From contig JASSKH010000039.1 in the NCBI GenBank assembly GCA_031763025.1, forward strand, positions 372,001-436,000: a stretch of 64,000 nucleotides of DNA. Direction: 5' to 3'. Both the position numbers and the translations under genes were made by a program. The notes under the pieces are model-generated. The model worked only from the letters and a program-made list of their open reading frames with translations, ran no database searches and was not told where the DNA came from. Of this stretch, positions 9,300 through 21,648 are shown one piece after another. The first letter of the stretch is position 1; each line of letters begins with the position of its first letter. Source of the DNA: Macrocystis pyrifera. Its lineage: Eukaryota > Sar > Phaeophyceae > Laminariales > Laminariaceae.

Positions 9300-11660
9300 A
9301 CAGAAAATCACTGACTGACTGAAAAAGCACACCGTCTCCGCCTGTGGACGGGTGCTGCGCACACGCACTGCGACAGCACACAATCCAACGTGTGGCTCAC
9401 GCTTTTCCCAGATGAACGACACACGAAACAAGGACGATGAAATCAACAAGATGCGAGACCTGCTTCGCTGAAGCATCCGCACACCGGCACATTCTCCCCT
9501 GCAGACGGCTGCTACGCATACGAAGAAACGAGTAATCATGCAGTCCGCTTCGGTGGAGATAGGCAGCGCACCCACGGACACTACGAAACGTATCGCGAAC
9601 AATTTCCCTGGATGAGCGGCTGACGAGCATGCGCGAGGAAGTCGACTAGTTGCGACACCTGCAGCGCTGAAGCCGACGCACTTACTGCAACAGCACACCA
9701 TCCAACGTATAGCTCACGCTTTCTCGGATGAACGCCACACGAAACGTGGATGAAGAAGTCAAATAGTAACGACGCCTGCTTCGCTGAAGCAAACGCACAC
9801 ACTGCAACAGGACACCACCTCCCCGTGTGGACAGGTGCTATGCAGCACACACGGAGAACACGAAGCGTCTCGCGAAAAACTTCCCCGGATGAACGGCTGA
9901 CAAACATGCGCGAGGAAGCCAACGAGTTGCGACACCTGCTTCGCCGAAGCAGATGCATACACTGCAACAGGACGCTGCCTCCCCGTGTGGACGGATGCTA
10001 CGCATACGAAGAAACACCAAGATGCGACACCTGCTTCGCTGAAGCAGACGCACATACTGTATCAGCATAACGTCCTCCCCTCTAGACGGCTGTTACGCAT
10101 ACGAAGAAACAGGTACCCATGAAATGCGCGACGGCGGAGATACGCGGCGTACCCGCAGACACCACAAAACGCCTTGCGAAAAACTTCCCAAGATGAACGG
10201 CACACGGACATGCGCGAGGAAGCCGACGAGTTGCGACGCCTGCGGCGCTGAACCAGATGCTCACACTGCAAAAGCACACAGTCCAACTTGTGACACATGC
10301 TTCCCCGGACGAACGGCAAACAAAACATGCACGAGGAAGCCGACGAGTTGCGACATCGGCAGCGCTGAAGCACACCCACACACTGCAACCGCACACGGTC
10401 CAACTAGTGGCACACGCTTCCGCGGATGAACGCCACACGAAACATGGACGAGGACGCCAACAAAACGCGACACCTGCATCGCTGAAGCAGGCGCACACAC
10501 TGTGACAGCACACCGTCCCCCCTGTGGACGGGTGCTACGCAAACGAAGAAACGAGAACCGACGCAAAAGGCGGCGATACGCGATGTGCCCACGGAGGCCA
10601 CCAAATATATCGCAAAAAACTTCCCCCGGATGCACAGCTAACGAAACATGTATGAGGAAGCCGACGAGTCGCGACACCTGTAGCGCTGGAACAAATGCAC
10701 ATGCTGCAACAGCACACAGTCCAACTTGTAGGTACATGCTTCCCCGGATGAACGGCACACGAAACACAGACAAGGGAGCCAAAGAGTTGCGACACCTGCT
10801 TCGCTGAAACAGGCGTACACACTACAATAGCACACGATCCAACTTGTGGCACACGCTCCCCCGAATGAACCGCACACGAAACATGGACGCATAGCACTCG
10901 AGCAGATGCACATGCTGCATCAGCACACTGTCCAACTTGTGACACATGCTTCCCCGGATGAACGGCACACAAAACATAGACGGGGAGCCAAAGAGTTGCG
11001 ACACCTGCTTCGTTGAAACAGACGTACGCACTGCAATAGCACACGGTCCAACTTGTGGCACACGCTTCCTCGGATGAACGGCACACTAAAGATGGACGAG
11101 GAAGTCAACAAGATGTGACACCTGCGTCGCTGAAGGAGGAGCACACACTGCGACAGCACACCGTCCCCCCTGTGGACAGGTGCTACGCACACGAAGAAAC
11201 GAGAACCGACGAAATCCGTGTCGGCGGCGATACGCGGTGTACCCACGGAGGTCACGAAACCACTCGTAAAAAACTTCCCCCGGATGAACGGATAACGCAA
11301 TATGTACGAAGAAGCCGACGAGTCGCGACACCTGTAGTGCTAAAGCAGACACTCATGTTGCAGCAGCACACAGTCCAACTTGTGGCACATGCTTCTCCGG
11401 ATAAACCGCACACGAAACACGGACAAGGGAGTCAAAGAGTTGCGACACCTGCTTCGCTGAAACAGACGCGCGCACTGCAACATGATACCGTCCCCTCCTG
11501 TGGATGGGTGCTACGCACAACAAGAAACGAGTACCCACGCAAGCCGCTTCGGCGACGATACACGGCGCACCAACGGAGGCCACTAACCGGCGCGACACAA
11601 TTTCCCACGAATGAACGACACGGAACATGCCGGGGGAAGCAACATACTAGCAGAACAGCA
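9300..11660. repeat. 117-bp satellite with higher-order units
   Basis: The core unit reads GAGTTGCGACACCTGCTTCG, then a CACACTGCAACAGCACAC block, then CTTGTGGCACACGCTTCCCC, then GGATGAACGGCACACGAAAC. Successive CACACTGCAA-type sites lie near 9796, 9957, 10262, 10379, 10497, 10699, 10817, 10912, 11028, 11145, 11354 and 11471. Most spacings are 116-118 bp. Longer units of about 202-209 bp contain an extra block (CTGTGGACGGGTGCTACGCA ... ACCCACGGAGGCCAC). That longer block recurs at 10497 and 11145, a 648-bp higher-order period. Long minus-strand open frames exist only because the unit length is a multiple of three. Confidence 0.8.
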
Positions 11661-11984
11661 GTGGGTGGACCCATTTCGGCCCCTGCGCTGTGATTGACCT
11701 TTTACAAACATCCGCGCGCGACCCCCCCGGAACGCGACCAGCTAATTGTACTACCATAGGTAGTTAAGCTACAGTGGAGCAACCGGTACCAGTTAGACAC
11801 CAAATCCACGTAATATAGCGAAGGACAATATAGTGCCAGTTACCACCGCTGCCGGATACACAGCCTGTATACCCTGATCATCTCATACCACCAAGCAACA
11901 ATCAAAGCACCAGTAGCCCAGAGTACGCTCTACCAGACTACTGCACACGCCCCAGTTCCCGGAAAACGCTACGCCATACGTTCG

Positions 11985-12310
11985 TAGTATGCCCCGGTAC
12001 GAGCATTTGACATGTCGTACGCACAATCACTCCTGCACGAACACTGCTGTATACGCATGGCTGCATCAGTCATGCTCATATAACCCTTTCTCGAGTTTGG
12101 TACGACAAATGAAAGTCTCGCATGAGGTATGATAGTTCGCATTAATATTCATGGTCTGCCCCGGTACGAGCACTTGAAAGATCGTACAACCACTGCTGCT
12201 GCACGAACACTGCTGCTGATGTATCCGCACCGCTGCTGAACCAGTCATACTTATTAATCGTGTCTTTCTCGAGTTTGATACCAAGCAAAAGTACGAGAGT
12301 ATGCATACTC
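11985..12310 (+). repeat. Tandem duplication of about 160 bp
   Basis: ATGCCCCGGTACGAGCATTTGA ... CACGAACACTGCTG ... CCAGTCATACT ... TTCTCGAGTTTGRTAC is present twice in a row, starting near 11990 and 12155. No gene was recognised in the rest of 11661-13080. Near 12960-13070 there is a copy of a dispersed repeat (TTACGCAGCTTGCA ... CTGACGTATTTC), also seen at 32033-32117 and, inverted, at 34915-35015. Confidence 0.6.
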
Positions 12311-13092
12311 GCGTCTGGTATAATATTCCCGCAAGCACACGCTACCGGGCCATCACAGTGCTGTATGCATGTGTTTGCAACCTGCGAACATAACGATACC
12401 ATCGAGGGTGCAACATCCCGGGTAACATCACGCTGTGCTACACATCCCCGGTAACGTGCCACTGTGCTAAGACATACCAGAGGTATCGATCTTGGCGATT
12501 CGCTCCTGTGTTAGCTTGTCCGGCCACGCTTGCCATGCCCTCCGACATGGTCCCCAAGGGTTTTCGTCCACACTCGCAGCTAGCTGCTCTCGTCCACGTG
12601 ATCACAAGATACCACGAACGAGTCTCTCCAAGCAAGGTCTCTCGATCAAGAAAATATTTTTGGGAACAAAATTCTGGCTGGCGAAAACCCCTGCTTGCTC
12701 AGCATTCAAACAGATCAGATCGAACGCTCAACACAGAGCCCTCTTCAATTCAAACTAATCTGCATAACACCTTTACTGTTGTAGCTCTGACTCTGTTTGA
12801 CAACGTGCTTAGCTCGCTGGTCAGCAACTGCAAACTACAGTAGGCAAGGTGTATCTCAAGGCTATATCCAACAGTTATGTATAATTAACCCGCGTTGATC
12901 TGATTGGTTGCCCAAGCTTATGCTTCCGTACGTAGGTGTAAAACTCGCTTTTTCTCGTGCCTCGATAACACTATGCATTACGCAGCTTGCATCGTTCAGT
13001 ATCAACGAACTCACAGCTGACGTATTTCATCATTTATGAAATAAGTACGACTAAAATCGTGATCAATAAATTTTTCTTTCGTTGATTCCCAA

Positions 13093-13408
13093 CACGGCGT
13101 CCCCGGTGGCTTGGTAGGTGGTCCGCGAGCCTATCAAGATCAATTTCGTGAGTTTGAGTCTCACCGAGTGCATGCTCGTAGGGACTTTTTCTTGCATAAA
13201 ATTGACTACAAAGCGCGAGAGCGTGAGTTAGCTGTACATTCGATGAAAATCGACGAGCAGTGGGAATGCTGAACCCTATGCGCGATAAAAACTAAAGGCA
13301 CGTACCGGGGGGGAGAAGGGACGACACCTGTGACCGCGGCTTGTCCAGAAGATCGTCGAGGGTAAAACCTCGTACGAGTGGGCTGGAAAGTAAAAGTGAT
13401 GATGAAAA

Positions 13409-13424
<16 letters not shown>
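13093..13424 (+). mobile_element. tRNA-derived SINE with poly(A) tail (SINE-1)
   Basis: The head reads GGCGTCCCCGGTGGCTTGGT, giving a Pol III A box (TGGCTTGGTAGG). About 35 nt later GAGTTTGAGTCTCACC gives a B box. A body of about 230 bp follows (GCGCGAGAGCGTGAG, GGGACGACACCTGTGACC, CTTGTCCAGAAGATCGTCGA), ending GTAAAAGTGATGATG and then an A run at 13404-13424, extended by a (CA)n microsatellite to 13449. Other copies in the window are listed separately. Internal promoter boxes plus an A tail define a tRNA-derived SINE. Confidence 0.75.
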
Positions 13425-13439
<15 letters not shown>

Positions 13440-13469
13440 CACACACACAAAGTCGGACGTCGTTCTTTG

Positions 13470-13612
13470 TTTTATGAGGCTTAGATTGGGTGGGCGATTG
13501 GTTAACCTTTTACCTTTAGCCCAACGGACTAAGACCTTGACAAATGGCGACGACGGCAGGACATGGGTCGTTGGTCGTGAGTTCGAATCTCACGTCCACC
13601 ATGAAATCGCTT
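13470..13612 (+). mobile_element. tRNA-like short element (SINE-2)
   Basis: Near 13489 GTGGGCG can pair with CGTCCAC near 13593-13599 as a 7-bp acceptor stem (one G-T pair), followed by CA. GTGAGTTCGAATCTCAC forms a perfect T-arm and B box. TAGCCCAACGGACTAAG resembles an A box. The distance between arms is longer than in a normal tRNA, so this is a tRNA-like SINE head or an intron/insert-bearing pseudo-tRNA rather than a standard gene. A truncated second copy lies at 13737-13815. Confidence 0.5.
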
Positions 13613-13736
13613 GTTAAAGAAAAGTGAATTTCCTCATGTCAAGAATCTGAAAAAATACTCCTGGATCCCCAGAAATTGGAACCGCGTGTTGGTGCCACGC
13701 GTCGACCCGTATATCCGGTCCGTTCCGAGGGGGGAG

Positions 13737-13815
13737 AGTGTTATGAGGCTTAGGTTGGGTGGGCGATTGGTTAACATTTTACCTTTAGCCCAACGGACTA
13801 AGGCCTTAACATTTG
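13737..13815 (+). repeat. Truncated copy of SINE-2
   Basis: TTATGAGGCTTAGGTTGGGT through CCCAACGGACTAAGGCCTT repeats the 5' part of the element at 13470. It lacks the T-arm. Confidence 0.6.
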
Positions 13816-13849
13816 CTACTACACTACCAGGTACATACTATTGATAAAA

Positions 13850-15300
13850 GGTTTCAACGATAATATCTCTTCTTTCAGGGACGGTTTGACTGATCAACGG
13901 TGAAGCTCATGCGGCACATTGTCGGATGGCCAGCCTAATCATATCGATAACGGATGCTTTACCACCACTTAGAAACCGGCTACTATTCAACCGTTTTTCG
14001 GTTAATCAATCGGTTAAAACCGGCAGAAAAAAAAAAAAACGGTCGAACCGAAGACGTCCGGAACTGTAACAATCTTTTTTCGACACCCCGATTCGAGTTC
14101 ACAAAGCTCCGGTTTGTATTAATAGTCCTTTTTGGACGTGGGGCGTCAAAAAAATATTTTTCCGGGGGTGTTACAACCTGTTTTTTTCTTTCTAGAATCA
14201 CGCCACCTACTACCCGGTTTTCGTTTTTTTCGAAAACACTATGTTCGTATCTCATTGTTATTGCCCTCGAAGAAATGCGTTCGAGCGCTGTTCTCAGTTC
14301 GCTTGTCTTTTTTCTGTGAAGTCGCAGTTGGAGTTGGTGAGAGAGACGAGAGAAACCAGTCGGCACGGTGATCCCCAACAAGCAGTTCCGCAACAAAGGG
14401 ATCTTTTCGGGCGTATTTTGTGGACAGGCACATTCTGCCTATACGAGTACTCGTAGAGTTGAGTGTTGTTTCGTTAGGTAGAACAAAAAAAAAACAAAAC
14501 CGTTATGACACGTGCCACCACTATACTACTATAGTTTACTAAAACAACTACTGCTGCCACTACAGCAGTATATTACTACTGCTGTACCGACATCTACAAC
14601 AACAGCAGATCTTCTCCTGCTTCTCCGTCCCCTCATCAGTAGTAGGAGGATGGGCCTGACAACGCCACACCTGCAGCATATCTTCTGACACGGGCCCGTA
14701 CGTTGCTGCTGCGGACAGGCGCACAGTCTTCCTACGAGTAGTCGATAACATATAGGTAGAACTAAAAAAACCAAACCGTTTGATGTTTTTCGGTTATTCT
14801 GTTTGGCCCAGCCATGTGTGCCTGCACACGTTGACGCATCTGCTGTTATTTTGTTGTAGCTCGACCGACTCGCGCTTCGCAGTCAGTCGCGCTCCTCATT
14901 CATTGCAATATTATTTGGTAGCAAGCCTTTTGGCAAATTATTTTGCATGCATTTTCGTCTCCCCGGATTCGGAAAATAAATAATTACCTCTATTTTCAGT
15001 ACGATTTTTGTTTATGCGTCCCACCAGGTCCCACCGAAGTCCCGTCGTGCCAGCGGACACGTATAATATGTATCAAGGTACCAGGTATTCATTACTCGGA
15101 TATACGTATGTACGAAGTACGAGTTTATTTATTATTATTATCATCATTATGCTTGCCTTCCGACAATATTTATATAGCGCAGATGCCGTTCCTATATAAG
15201 CCAAATATCCTTCCCTAAATCAGTAGTATCCGTCATACTCTTCTCTGCCAGTCGTTTCCCAATTTCCATTCCCCAAATCATTTCATTTTAGCTACCGGTA
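13850..15300. other. No gene recognised; low-complexity and simple repeats
   Basis: The stretch contains AACCGGT-rich sequence near 13975-14060 resembling the inside of the hAT-like element at 50755. It also has CTACTACTGCTG-type triplets near 14530-14600 and a GATCCCCAACAAGCAGTTCCGC motif (near 14369) that recurs near 17038. No coding motif was found. Confidence 0.5.
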
Positions 15301-15309
15301 TAATGTATC

Positions 15310-16175
15310 CTATTCCTCATCAACGTTCCATCCCCAGATCATTGGCCGCATTCCTCCGGCTTCTTCCTCCCTTCCCCTAGCGGCCTGGCGGTCCCTCAGG
15401 GCTAGTTTATACATGTTTACTCGGCACGAAATCGCGACCTGTGTGTTCACCGAGATGATCTGGAAGTGCAGTTCTTTGCAGACGTCCTTCCGCGCCAGGA
15501 ACGATCCGTCCGTCCCTCCGACTATACTTGCCGCCAACTGATCAATTGGATGGCTGCTTTCTTTCCCGAGGCGCCCAAAGCTTTCCACAGCGAGGTTGGC
15601 GAGTCTATAGCTGCGCTTGTCGAAGGACACCTGTCCCGGACGAGCGTAGCGACTGCTCTTGCGCGCCTCGGAAGTGGAAGCAGCTGATCCGCCTCGGTCA
15701 GCGCTGCCTGCCAGCATGTGGATCCCCGCTTGTGGATCCGCATACGTGACGTCGAAGAGTATCGCTATATCGCGATACTCTGAGGCCGTAGCATCTCGGA
15801 GTCCTCCTGCCTCGATGACGATGTCCATGCGGAGATCCCTGTTTGGGTGGAAGGGGACTCCGCTTTCCATTTGGTGACGGATGGACATCCTCTTAAAGGT
15901 GCGGGAAAGCGCGTGCACCAGAGACTGGTGCAGGTTTACTTGCGCGCCCGATCGATGACATAATCGTGCATGTCGCGTATTAGCCTCCGCTGATCCGCAG
16001 CAGGGGCACTTTGTCGCCAGGAACTCCTCAATCCCCAGAAACCGCCGTCCCGCAGCCACGAGCTCTGACGGTGGGATGACTCTGGCCGAGTCGGCAGGTC
16101 TCGCCCTTAGGAATGCAGTAGCCCCTGGTCCCGATTGGCTCCGTTGCCGGGCCTTGGCCAGACCCCTCGACTCTT
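15310..16175 (-). pseudogene. 3' end of a LINE polyprotein: zinc finger plus nuclease-like domain
   Basis: The minus-strand frame is open from about 16175, without a start codon, to 15310, which is typical of a 5'-truncated LINE. Near the N-terminus, TKCPCCGSAEANTRHARLCH gives a CxxC...H...C/H zinc finger. Next come SIRHQMESGVPF, LRMDIVIEAGG and IAILFDVTYADP. The spaced D, E and D-V-T residues resemble the PD-(D/E)xK restriction-like endonuclease found at the C-terminus of some non-LTR retrotransposons. The nuclease assignment is inference; the zinc finger is visible. About 150 further residues end with a clean stop. This family differs from the LINEs at 38-43 kb and 49-51 kb. Confidence 0.65.
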
Positions 16176-16424
16176 TCTCTCATTTGAAAAAGACTGCAGA
16201 AGAGAAGGGGAATGTGGGGAGAGGGCACTCGCTCGCGTGTCATATACAGTACACATGATCGATATCGGAGATAATAAGTAAGCGTGAAACATGATGTGCA
16301 TAGTATTCATATCAATAGCATACGCCTGCGGACTGCCTGTCGAGAATCGAACCCGAATTACTACGGCGTGCAGAGCTGGATTATTGGCACGAGTACACCT
16401 GTAGTACATAGCTTACTGCATAAC

Positions 16425-16560
16425 ACAGTACAGGAATAGTTTCTCTGTGCCGTAGTTTTGTGACAGCAGAAGAACTTGTATCTATCTAGGATTGAAGAAT
16501 CGGCTCGGAGACGTGTTGTACTGGATGTCGACGGCTAGAAAGAACGGTTAAATGTGAAGA
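16425..16560 (+). repeat. LINE-A 3'-end-like fragment
   Basis: GTAGTTTTGTGACAGCAGAAGAACTTGTATC, then CTAGGATTGAAGAATCGGC, then GATGTCGACGGCTAGAAAGA match the 3' end of the LINE at 38.2-40.4 kb (its 40300-40410). This is a solitary 3' fragment. Confidence 0.6.
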
Positions 16561-16909
16561 ACACACGCACAGTTCACAGACCACGTCATATTTGCTGGTC
16601 TCTGCGGTCTTCAGTCTCGAGTTTCGAACCTTGAGCAGCAGCAGTGTACGGCGGTGGCAAATATCTGCGATACTTCTGCTCACGATGAGTTAAAGAGTAT
16701 CTTTCGGAGTTCTGCGTTCACCGGTTTGTTTTGTTTTTTTTTTAGTTGCACATCCTGGCCCAGCAAAAACGAACAGCACACCGCACAGCTCTGCAGCAGC
16801 ATGCAACAGGAGCAGCTACACCGCTCTGCAGCAACAGCGCATGTACAGCACCGCCATACAATCCGAACCTTCAACCCAAGTACATCCCGCCTCGCGGTGG
16901 TACACTAGC

Positions 16910-17560
16910 ATGAGGGATAAGAGATCCCCAAAAAGCGGTCAGAGAGCTGAGGACTCTCTGTTGGCCAAAAAAAAAAACGTGTCGGTTGAGATAAACGGCA
17001 GACTGACAAGAGATTTCTGTACCTCGAAATATTAGAGATCCCCAACAAGCAGTTCCGCAACGACAGTCCGATGTATTTTCAACCGTGGGGTTATTGTTTT
17101 AGTACCGAAACATGCGATGAGGATCGCAAAATGAAGAAAACATTACACAATGAAGAGGCACACAAACATGGACGGGGATAAGAGATCCCCAACAAGCGGC
17201 CAGAGAGCTGACGACGCTCTGTTGGCCAATGAAAAAAATGTCGTCGGTTGTTTACTACAAGGTGTTGAAATACAGATATGACAAGAGATCCCTCAAGGAA
17301 TGCTCTTCTCGTGTTGGAACAGCAGATGATATCTACACTCGTTCCTGCTCTGTCACCCTGAAGGCGTAAGCTCTTTTTGTGCACTTGTCGCTCTATCTAT
17401 ACTCGTTCCTGCTCTGTCGCCCTGAAGGCATATATATGCTCTTGTACACTTGACTTATTTTCAACAGCGGGACCATTAGAGTTGGTACAGCAGTAGCTAT
17501 ACTCGTTCCTGCTCTGTCGCCCTGAAGGCATATGCTCTTTTTGTGCACTTGACGCTCTGC
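16910..17560 (+). repeat. Cluster of short direct repeats
   Basis: GATAAGAGATCCCCAA.AAGCGG ... AGAGAGCTGA...CTCTGTTGGCC occurs at 16915-16970 and 17176-17228. CTCGTTCCTGCTCTGTCGCCCTGAAGGC occurs at about 17340, 17402 and 17503, each followed by a variant of ATGCTCTTTTTGTGCACTTG. No ORF is supported across 16180-18430. Near 18055-18095 there is a (GACA)n microsatellite. Confidence 0.6.
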
Positions 17561-18431
17561 CATCGCTCGTCATGTAAGAGATACCCAACAAGCTGTTGCC
17601 GTTGTGGCTGCTGCTGCTCCCTGGTGCCATCGCTCTCCCTTTGCACCTTCACCTCCTCATATATCACCTCATCACCTTGCACCTTCACCCCACTTATCAC
17701 CTCATCACATTACACCTTCAACGTATGCTCTGCTTGTGTACTTGATATGTTATCATTTGTTGGTATATGGTACCTGGTATAATGGTACTACGGGTTGATA
17801 TACATTATGGGGAAACCCGGTATGGGATATGGGATATGTTGGTATGATGTATGGGAAAACACCGTACGGTATGGTATGTTGGCGGTATGGTACGATGGTA
17901 CGATGTCGTGCATATATTACATGAACTTTGCCTGGTGTTATGGTATGTTTCAGTATATAAGGTTCATAAGGGTCAAATACGTCGTACGAATATCATCTGT
18001 AACGACCTTATATATCGACCATTGGAAAATGTTTGAAAATATAAGCCATGCGGACAGACACACGGACAGACAGACAGACCGACAGACAGACAAGTTTGCA
18101 ATTACCGCGGCTGAGACTTAGTTTTAAAAGCTGGGAACTGTTTGGTCGTTAGAGCCGATCCTAAAGAAGAAAAAAAAGCAGAAACAAAACGAAATTAACG
18201 AACAGACTTTCGCTTTTTTTCTGTAAAAAACAGGGTTGAGTTCTCACGAGAAAAAAAAAACTTGGAAAAAAAAAAAAACGAAAAACTAATGAGAAACCGA
18301 GTCAAACTTGTACGCGGTGCAATTTTTCAGAATAAATCAATCGCCACAGCACGTGATTCCCGGCTACGGTGCTCATCGACGACGGTGGATGGACGCAACT
18401 CGCACATGTTATGATACTGCCTTGAATTAGG

Positions 18432-18665
18432 TTGAAAGCCCGGTGATTACCTAGGTTCAGTCACTGGGATTGTATTGTAAAAACTTGGAAAGCGTATCTT
18501 CGGTGGAAAACCAGGGGTTTTCCAGAGGGGCACGAGCTTGGTCTCAGTTTCCGCGTGCACGAAAGGAACAAAGCTGCTCTTCTTCTATCTCTCAGCAACC
18601 AGGGTACGTGAGTACCAACAAGTACCGACTTAATAGGCCAACCTGTCCAGGCATACAATGTGTCC
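18432..18665 (+). repeat. Dispersed repeat family G, copy 1
   Basis: The stretch running from TTGAAAGCCCGGTGATTACC through GGAAAACCAGGGGTTTTCCA, GAGCTTGGTCTCAGT and CCGCGTGCACGAAAGGA to CTGTCCAGGCATACAA recurs at 22535-22690 (truncated) and 23160-23412. It is about 235-250 bp long with no visible terminal repeats. A SINE or a deleted element end is possible. Confidence 0.6.
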
Positions 18666-18699
18666 CGTCTGCTCGATCTTCACACACACGCGAGGCACC

Positions 18700-20395
18700 C
18701 TCCACAGCAGGCACTTCTCGTGGTCCAACCCGCTCCCTCCAAAGTGCTCTAGAAGTTGTGTATCGGCCATCGCTGTTCGATGGCAGGCGTTTGAATGTTG
18801 AGTGGCATTCATGTCGAAACGTATACAGCATCAGCCAACTCCTTATCCACTCTACCCATACATCATCTTCCGAGGGCACCCCTTGGTCATACCCTACCCA
18901 TATACTTTGTATCATATTATTATGCTCGCGCCGTCAACAGTCAAGCTGCGTGGCAGCCACATCATGTGTAATACCTCGGGCATCGTGCGATTGCCAACCG
19001 GCAGCAGAAACATTATCGGAACTTCATCCCAACGCTCTGCGTTCCTCCTGCGTTCCTCTTCGCCCCTGGGCGACCAATATATGTCTCGTTTTTATTTGAT
19101 ACCTATTTCGTAAAAAATAACGCGGTCTGGGCCTTCAAAAGAAGAAATATGAAAACGGAGACATCGGGATTTCTACTTGTTTTTTCATATTTGACCAATA
19201 AAAATCATGTGCTTTTAGTCCTGCACTTGGTTTTTTCTTTTCGTCCTCTGTTTCGATGTTTTTTCCTTGATATAGGGCCGGTCCAATATAGGGCCGGTCC
19301 AAGTTAGGGTCGTTATTATTAACTGGATATATATTTTTTCTTGACACGCGGAAAATTCACGCGTAAACGCGAAAAAGATGCGGTGGGTCCTGTTATTACC
19401 TGGTACCAGGTATCATCGTGTTTCACGAGGTTGCAACGCTCGTAAGCTCGTCCATCTGATCGAATCGTCCAAACCAGTGGTGCACGCGCAGGCCGTCCGG
19501 ATGATCGTGTTGTTGGAAGTGCCCCGACTCCTAGAAAGGGGACCGTACCTCGCCGTGCCCCGCGAGCGTAGCATAAACTCAACTTCAGAATCTGGAGCGA
19601 CGACTTCCTCCCCGACATGAAAGTAGCTGGCGACCTCCGTGTGTGTCTCGCCTATATATGTCTGTGAGTCGGCTTTGTCAACTGGACGAATAGAAGAGCT
19701 CTCGTTGTGCAGGGCACTTTCTGTGACCAGCCACGGCGGCCTAGGAACAACGCTGGTGGGGATGACCCTGATCTATTCTGTGCAGTGCCGAGTGGCGACA
19801 TGGCGCACACGGCTCACGCCGTGCGCCTGCCCGATGTTCTGCGACGATGCGGGACTTTTCCGATATACGGAAATTGATGTTTTGGTATTTTGCGACTGAA
19901 AAAATTCCGAGACACGCGAAAAAACTCTGAGATCCGGCAAATTTCCTCGAAAGACGAAAAAGAACGTCCGGTTAACAGCGAACCTAAGTACCAGACTGTC
20001 CCCTAAACCGTGCACCTTCATACATGTACCATCTACTAAGACGTCGCCGTTACTTGCTCGTCACGTTATCGCATGCGCGTAGTACGTACTTGCCTATCTT
20101 CTCATATTTACTGGTGCGTACTGCACCCTCTCATAGCTACGTGATACAATCACATTAGCCCACGCTGAATAGTCGTAGATAGATAGATAGACGCAGATCA
20201 CACGACAATGAAAAGATGATGGCCATATCATCCCAGATATCGGAAAGGGAAGTCGAAGGTGCGGCTAATCGAAACAACATAAGTGAGTATAAATATACCC
20301 GACACCTCGTGATGAAGCTCGACTCTTTCGAAGGTTTTTGGTCATTTTTTTTTAACCAATCAGAGAAACCGTACGTACACTGTTTTTCCTCTGCG
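18700..20395. other. No gene recognised
   Basis: Open frames here lack recognisable motifs. A short direct duplication (TATAGGGCCGGTCCAA, twice) sits near 19273-19303, and (TAGA)n near 20170. This stretch ends where the large inverted-repeat complex starts. Confidence 0.5.
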
Positions 20396-20398
20396 TAT

Positions 20399-21648
20399 CT
20401 GTTGTGGCCGGCAATTGCTATCGATGGACACCGTTGAGAATCGATTGTGGTGGACAATGTCTATCGATGGACACCATCACCAGCCTATTTCCACGCCTAC
20501 AATGCACTCTGATTTACTAAGCAACGCAATATTTTGTTCCGCAGCAATGTCATATTTTCACCTTGTGATCACCACCAGTATGGAATGACTGCTGTGTGGT
20601 ATATCGTGACGAGCAGCAATGTCGGTGCAAGACATATAGCGTGAAGGAGGGCTGGAACGTTGCGTGTCTCAACAAGGCAGTGGGCATAACGGGGGTTAAG
20701 TGTGTGTTGCATTGTCGGCTGTGTTGTTGTGGTTAGTACTCTGTGTTATTAATAGTGATTCCAAATCGGTTACACTCTGTACGGATAAGATAGATGAGGT
20801 AAGATGTGCATATACCCTGGACAATAGAAAGGAAATAGAACATTGCTGCTACAGTAGCCCCGAAAAAGCGTGTGTCAATGGATATTGTTAACGACAATAG
20901 ACTGGCAACGCTGGCTAACGATAGACATTGTGAACCACAATAGACTGGCAACACTCTCTATCGATAGACACTGCTAACCACAATAGACTGGCAACGCTGC
21001 CTATCGATAGATGTTGTTAACGACAATAGACTGGCAACGCTGTCTATCGATAGATATTGTCAGGGAACAATACTTTTTCGGCAATGGAGACAATATGCCT
21101 TTGCCCTAACAATAGAGTCACAAGGTTGTCCCTAGATGGCCATTGTCCTGAACAATAGATGTTGGGGAAGCAACCGTGATAGATATTGTTCGAACAATAT
21201 ACCAAAACGTTTGCCTATCGATGGCTATTGCCGCCAACAATATACACGCAATTGTATCCATCAATAGCCATCGTCACCCACAATAGACTGCCGGGCGTGT
21301 TTTCGTAATAGACTATTACCTCAACCTATTGTATATACCGTGGAATGATGTAAGTCGATGACCATTCTTGACGACCGCCGAAGCTTCTATTGCCGCCAAC
21401 AATAGGTACGCGATTGTGTCCAACAATAGCCATCGCCACCCACAATAGATTGTTGGCCGGGCCCGAAAAATATGAATCTGACTTACTTCGTTTCAGTACG
21501 AGACAAAAATCTCGAGTTAAGAAACGGAAAGCTGATAATTTTATTGTCAAGGTGGTTCTATTTTTAATATCCAGATTATTTTGAAAGTGCAGTTAATCGA
21601 GGCCAATGTAAGGGTAGCAAATCGAATTTAAATCCGAACAAAAAAATA
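20399..21648 (+). repeat. Left outer arm (L3) of a large inverted-repeat complex
   Basis: This stretch is matched in reverse complement by 26728-27968 over about 1.25 kb at high identity. It contains the ORF also seen at 27476-27676 and a run of roughly 50-bp units of the type CAATAGACTGGCAACGCTG followed by CTATCGATAGA. ATCGAT is the recurrent palindromic core. The arm ends near 21648, where a 3.65-kb insertion begins. Confidence 0.8.
20700..20891 (+). pseudogene. Small cysteine-rich secreted-type ORF, copy 1 (5' damaged)
   Basis: The frame encodes the same peptide as 27476-27676: a hydrophobic LSAVLLWLVLCVI segment, then a Cys-rich tail. In this copy the start codon region reads ATAACGG instead of ATCATGG, and two extra bases shift the first codons, so it has no proper start. 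It has an extra Cys (EHCCY) relative to the other copy. The product is unknown. Confidence 0.4.

Noticed and set aside
9213..11086. Several long overlapping minus-strand open frames rich in Cys, Ser and Val
   Set aside because: They run through the 117-bp satellite. Their repeated peptides follow the DNA period (117 = 39 codons), and multiple frames are open at once. No domain or start context supports a protein.
16335..16400. tRNA gene on the minus strand (TTCGGGTTCGATTCTCGA)
   Set aside because: The T-arm and B box are good, but no matching acceptor 5' strand or anticodon stem could be placed. It may be a decayed SINE head.
18470..19099. 209-codon forward ORF
   Set aside because: Its first third is the dispersed repeat family G, whose other copies do not keep the frame. 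No motif is seen in the rest.
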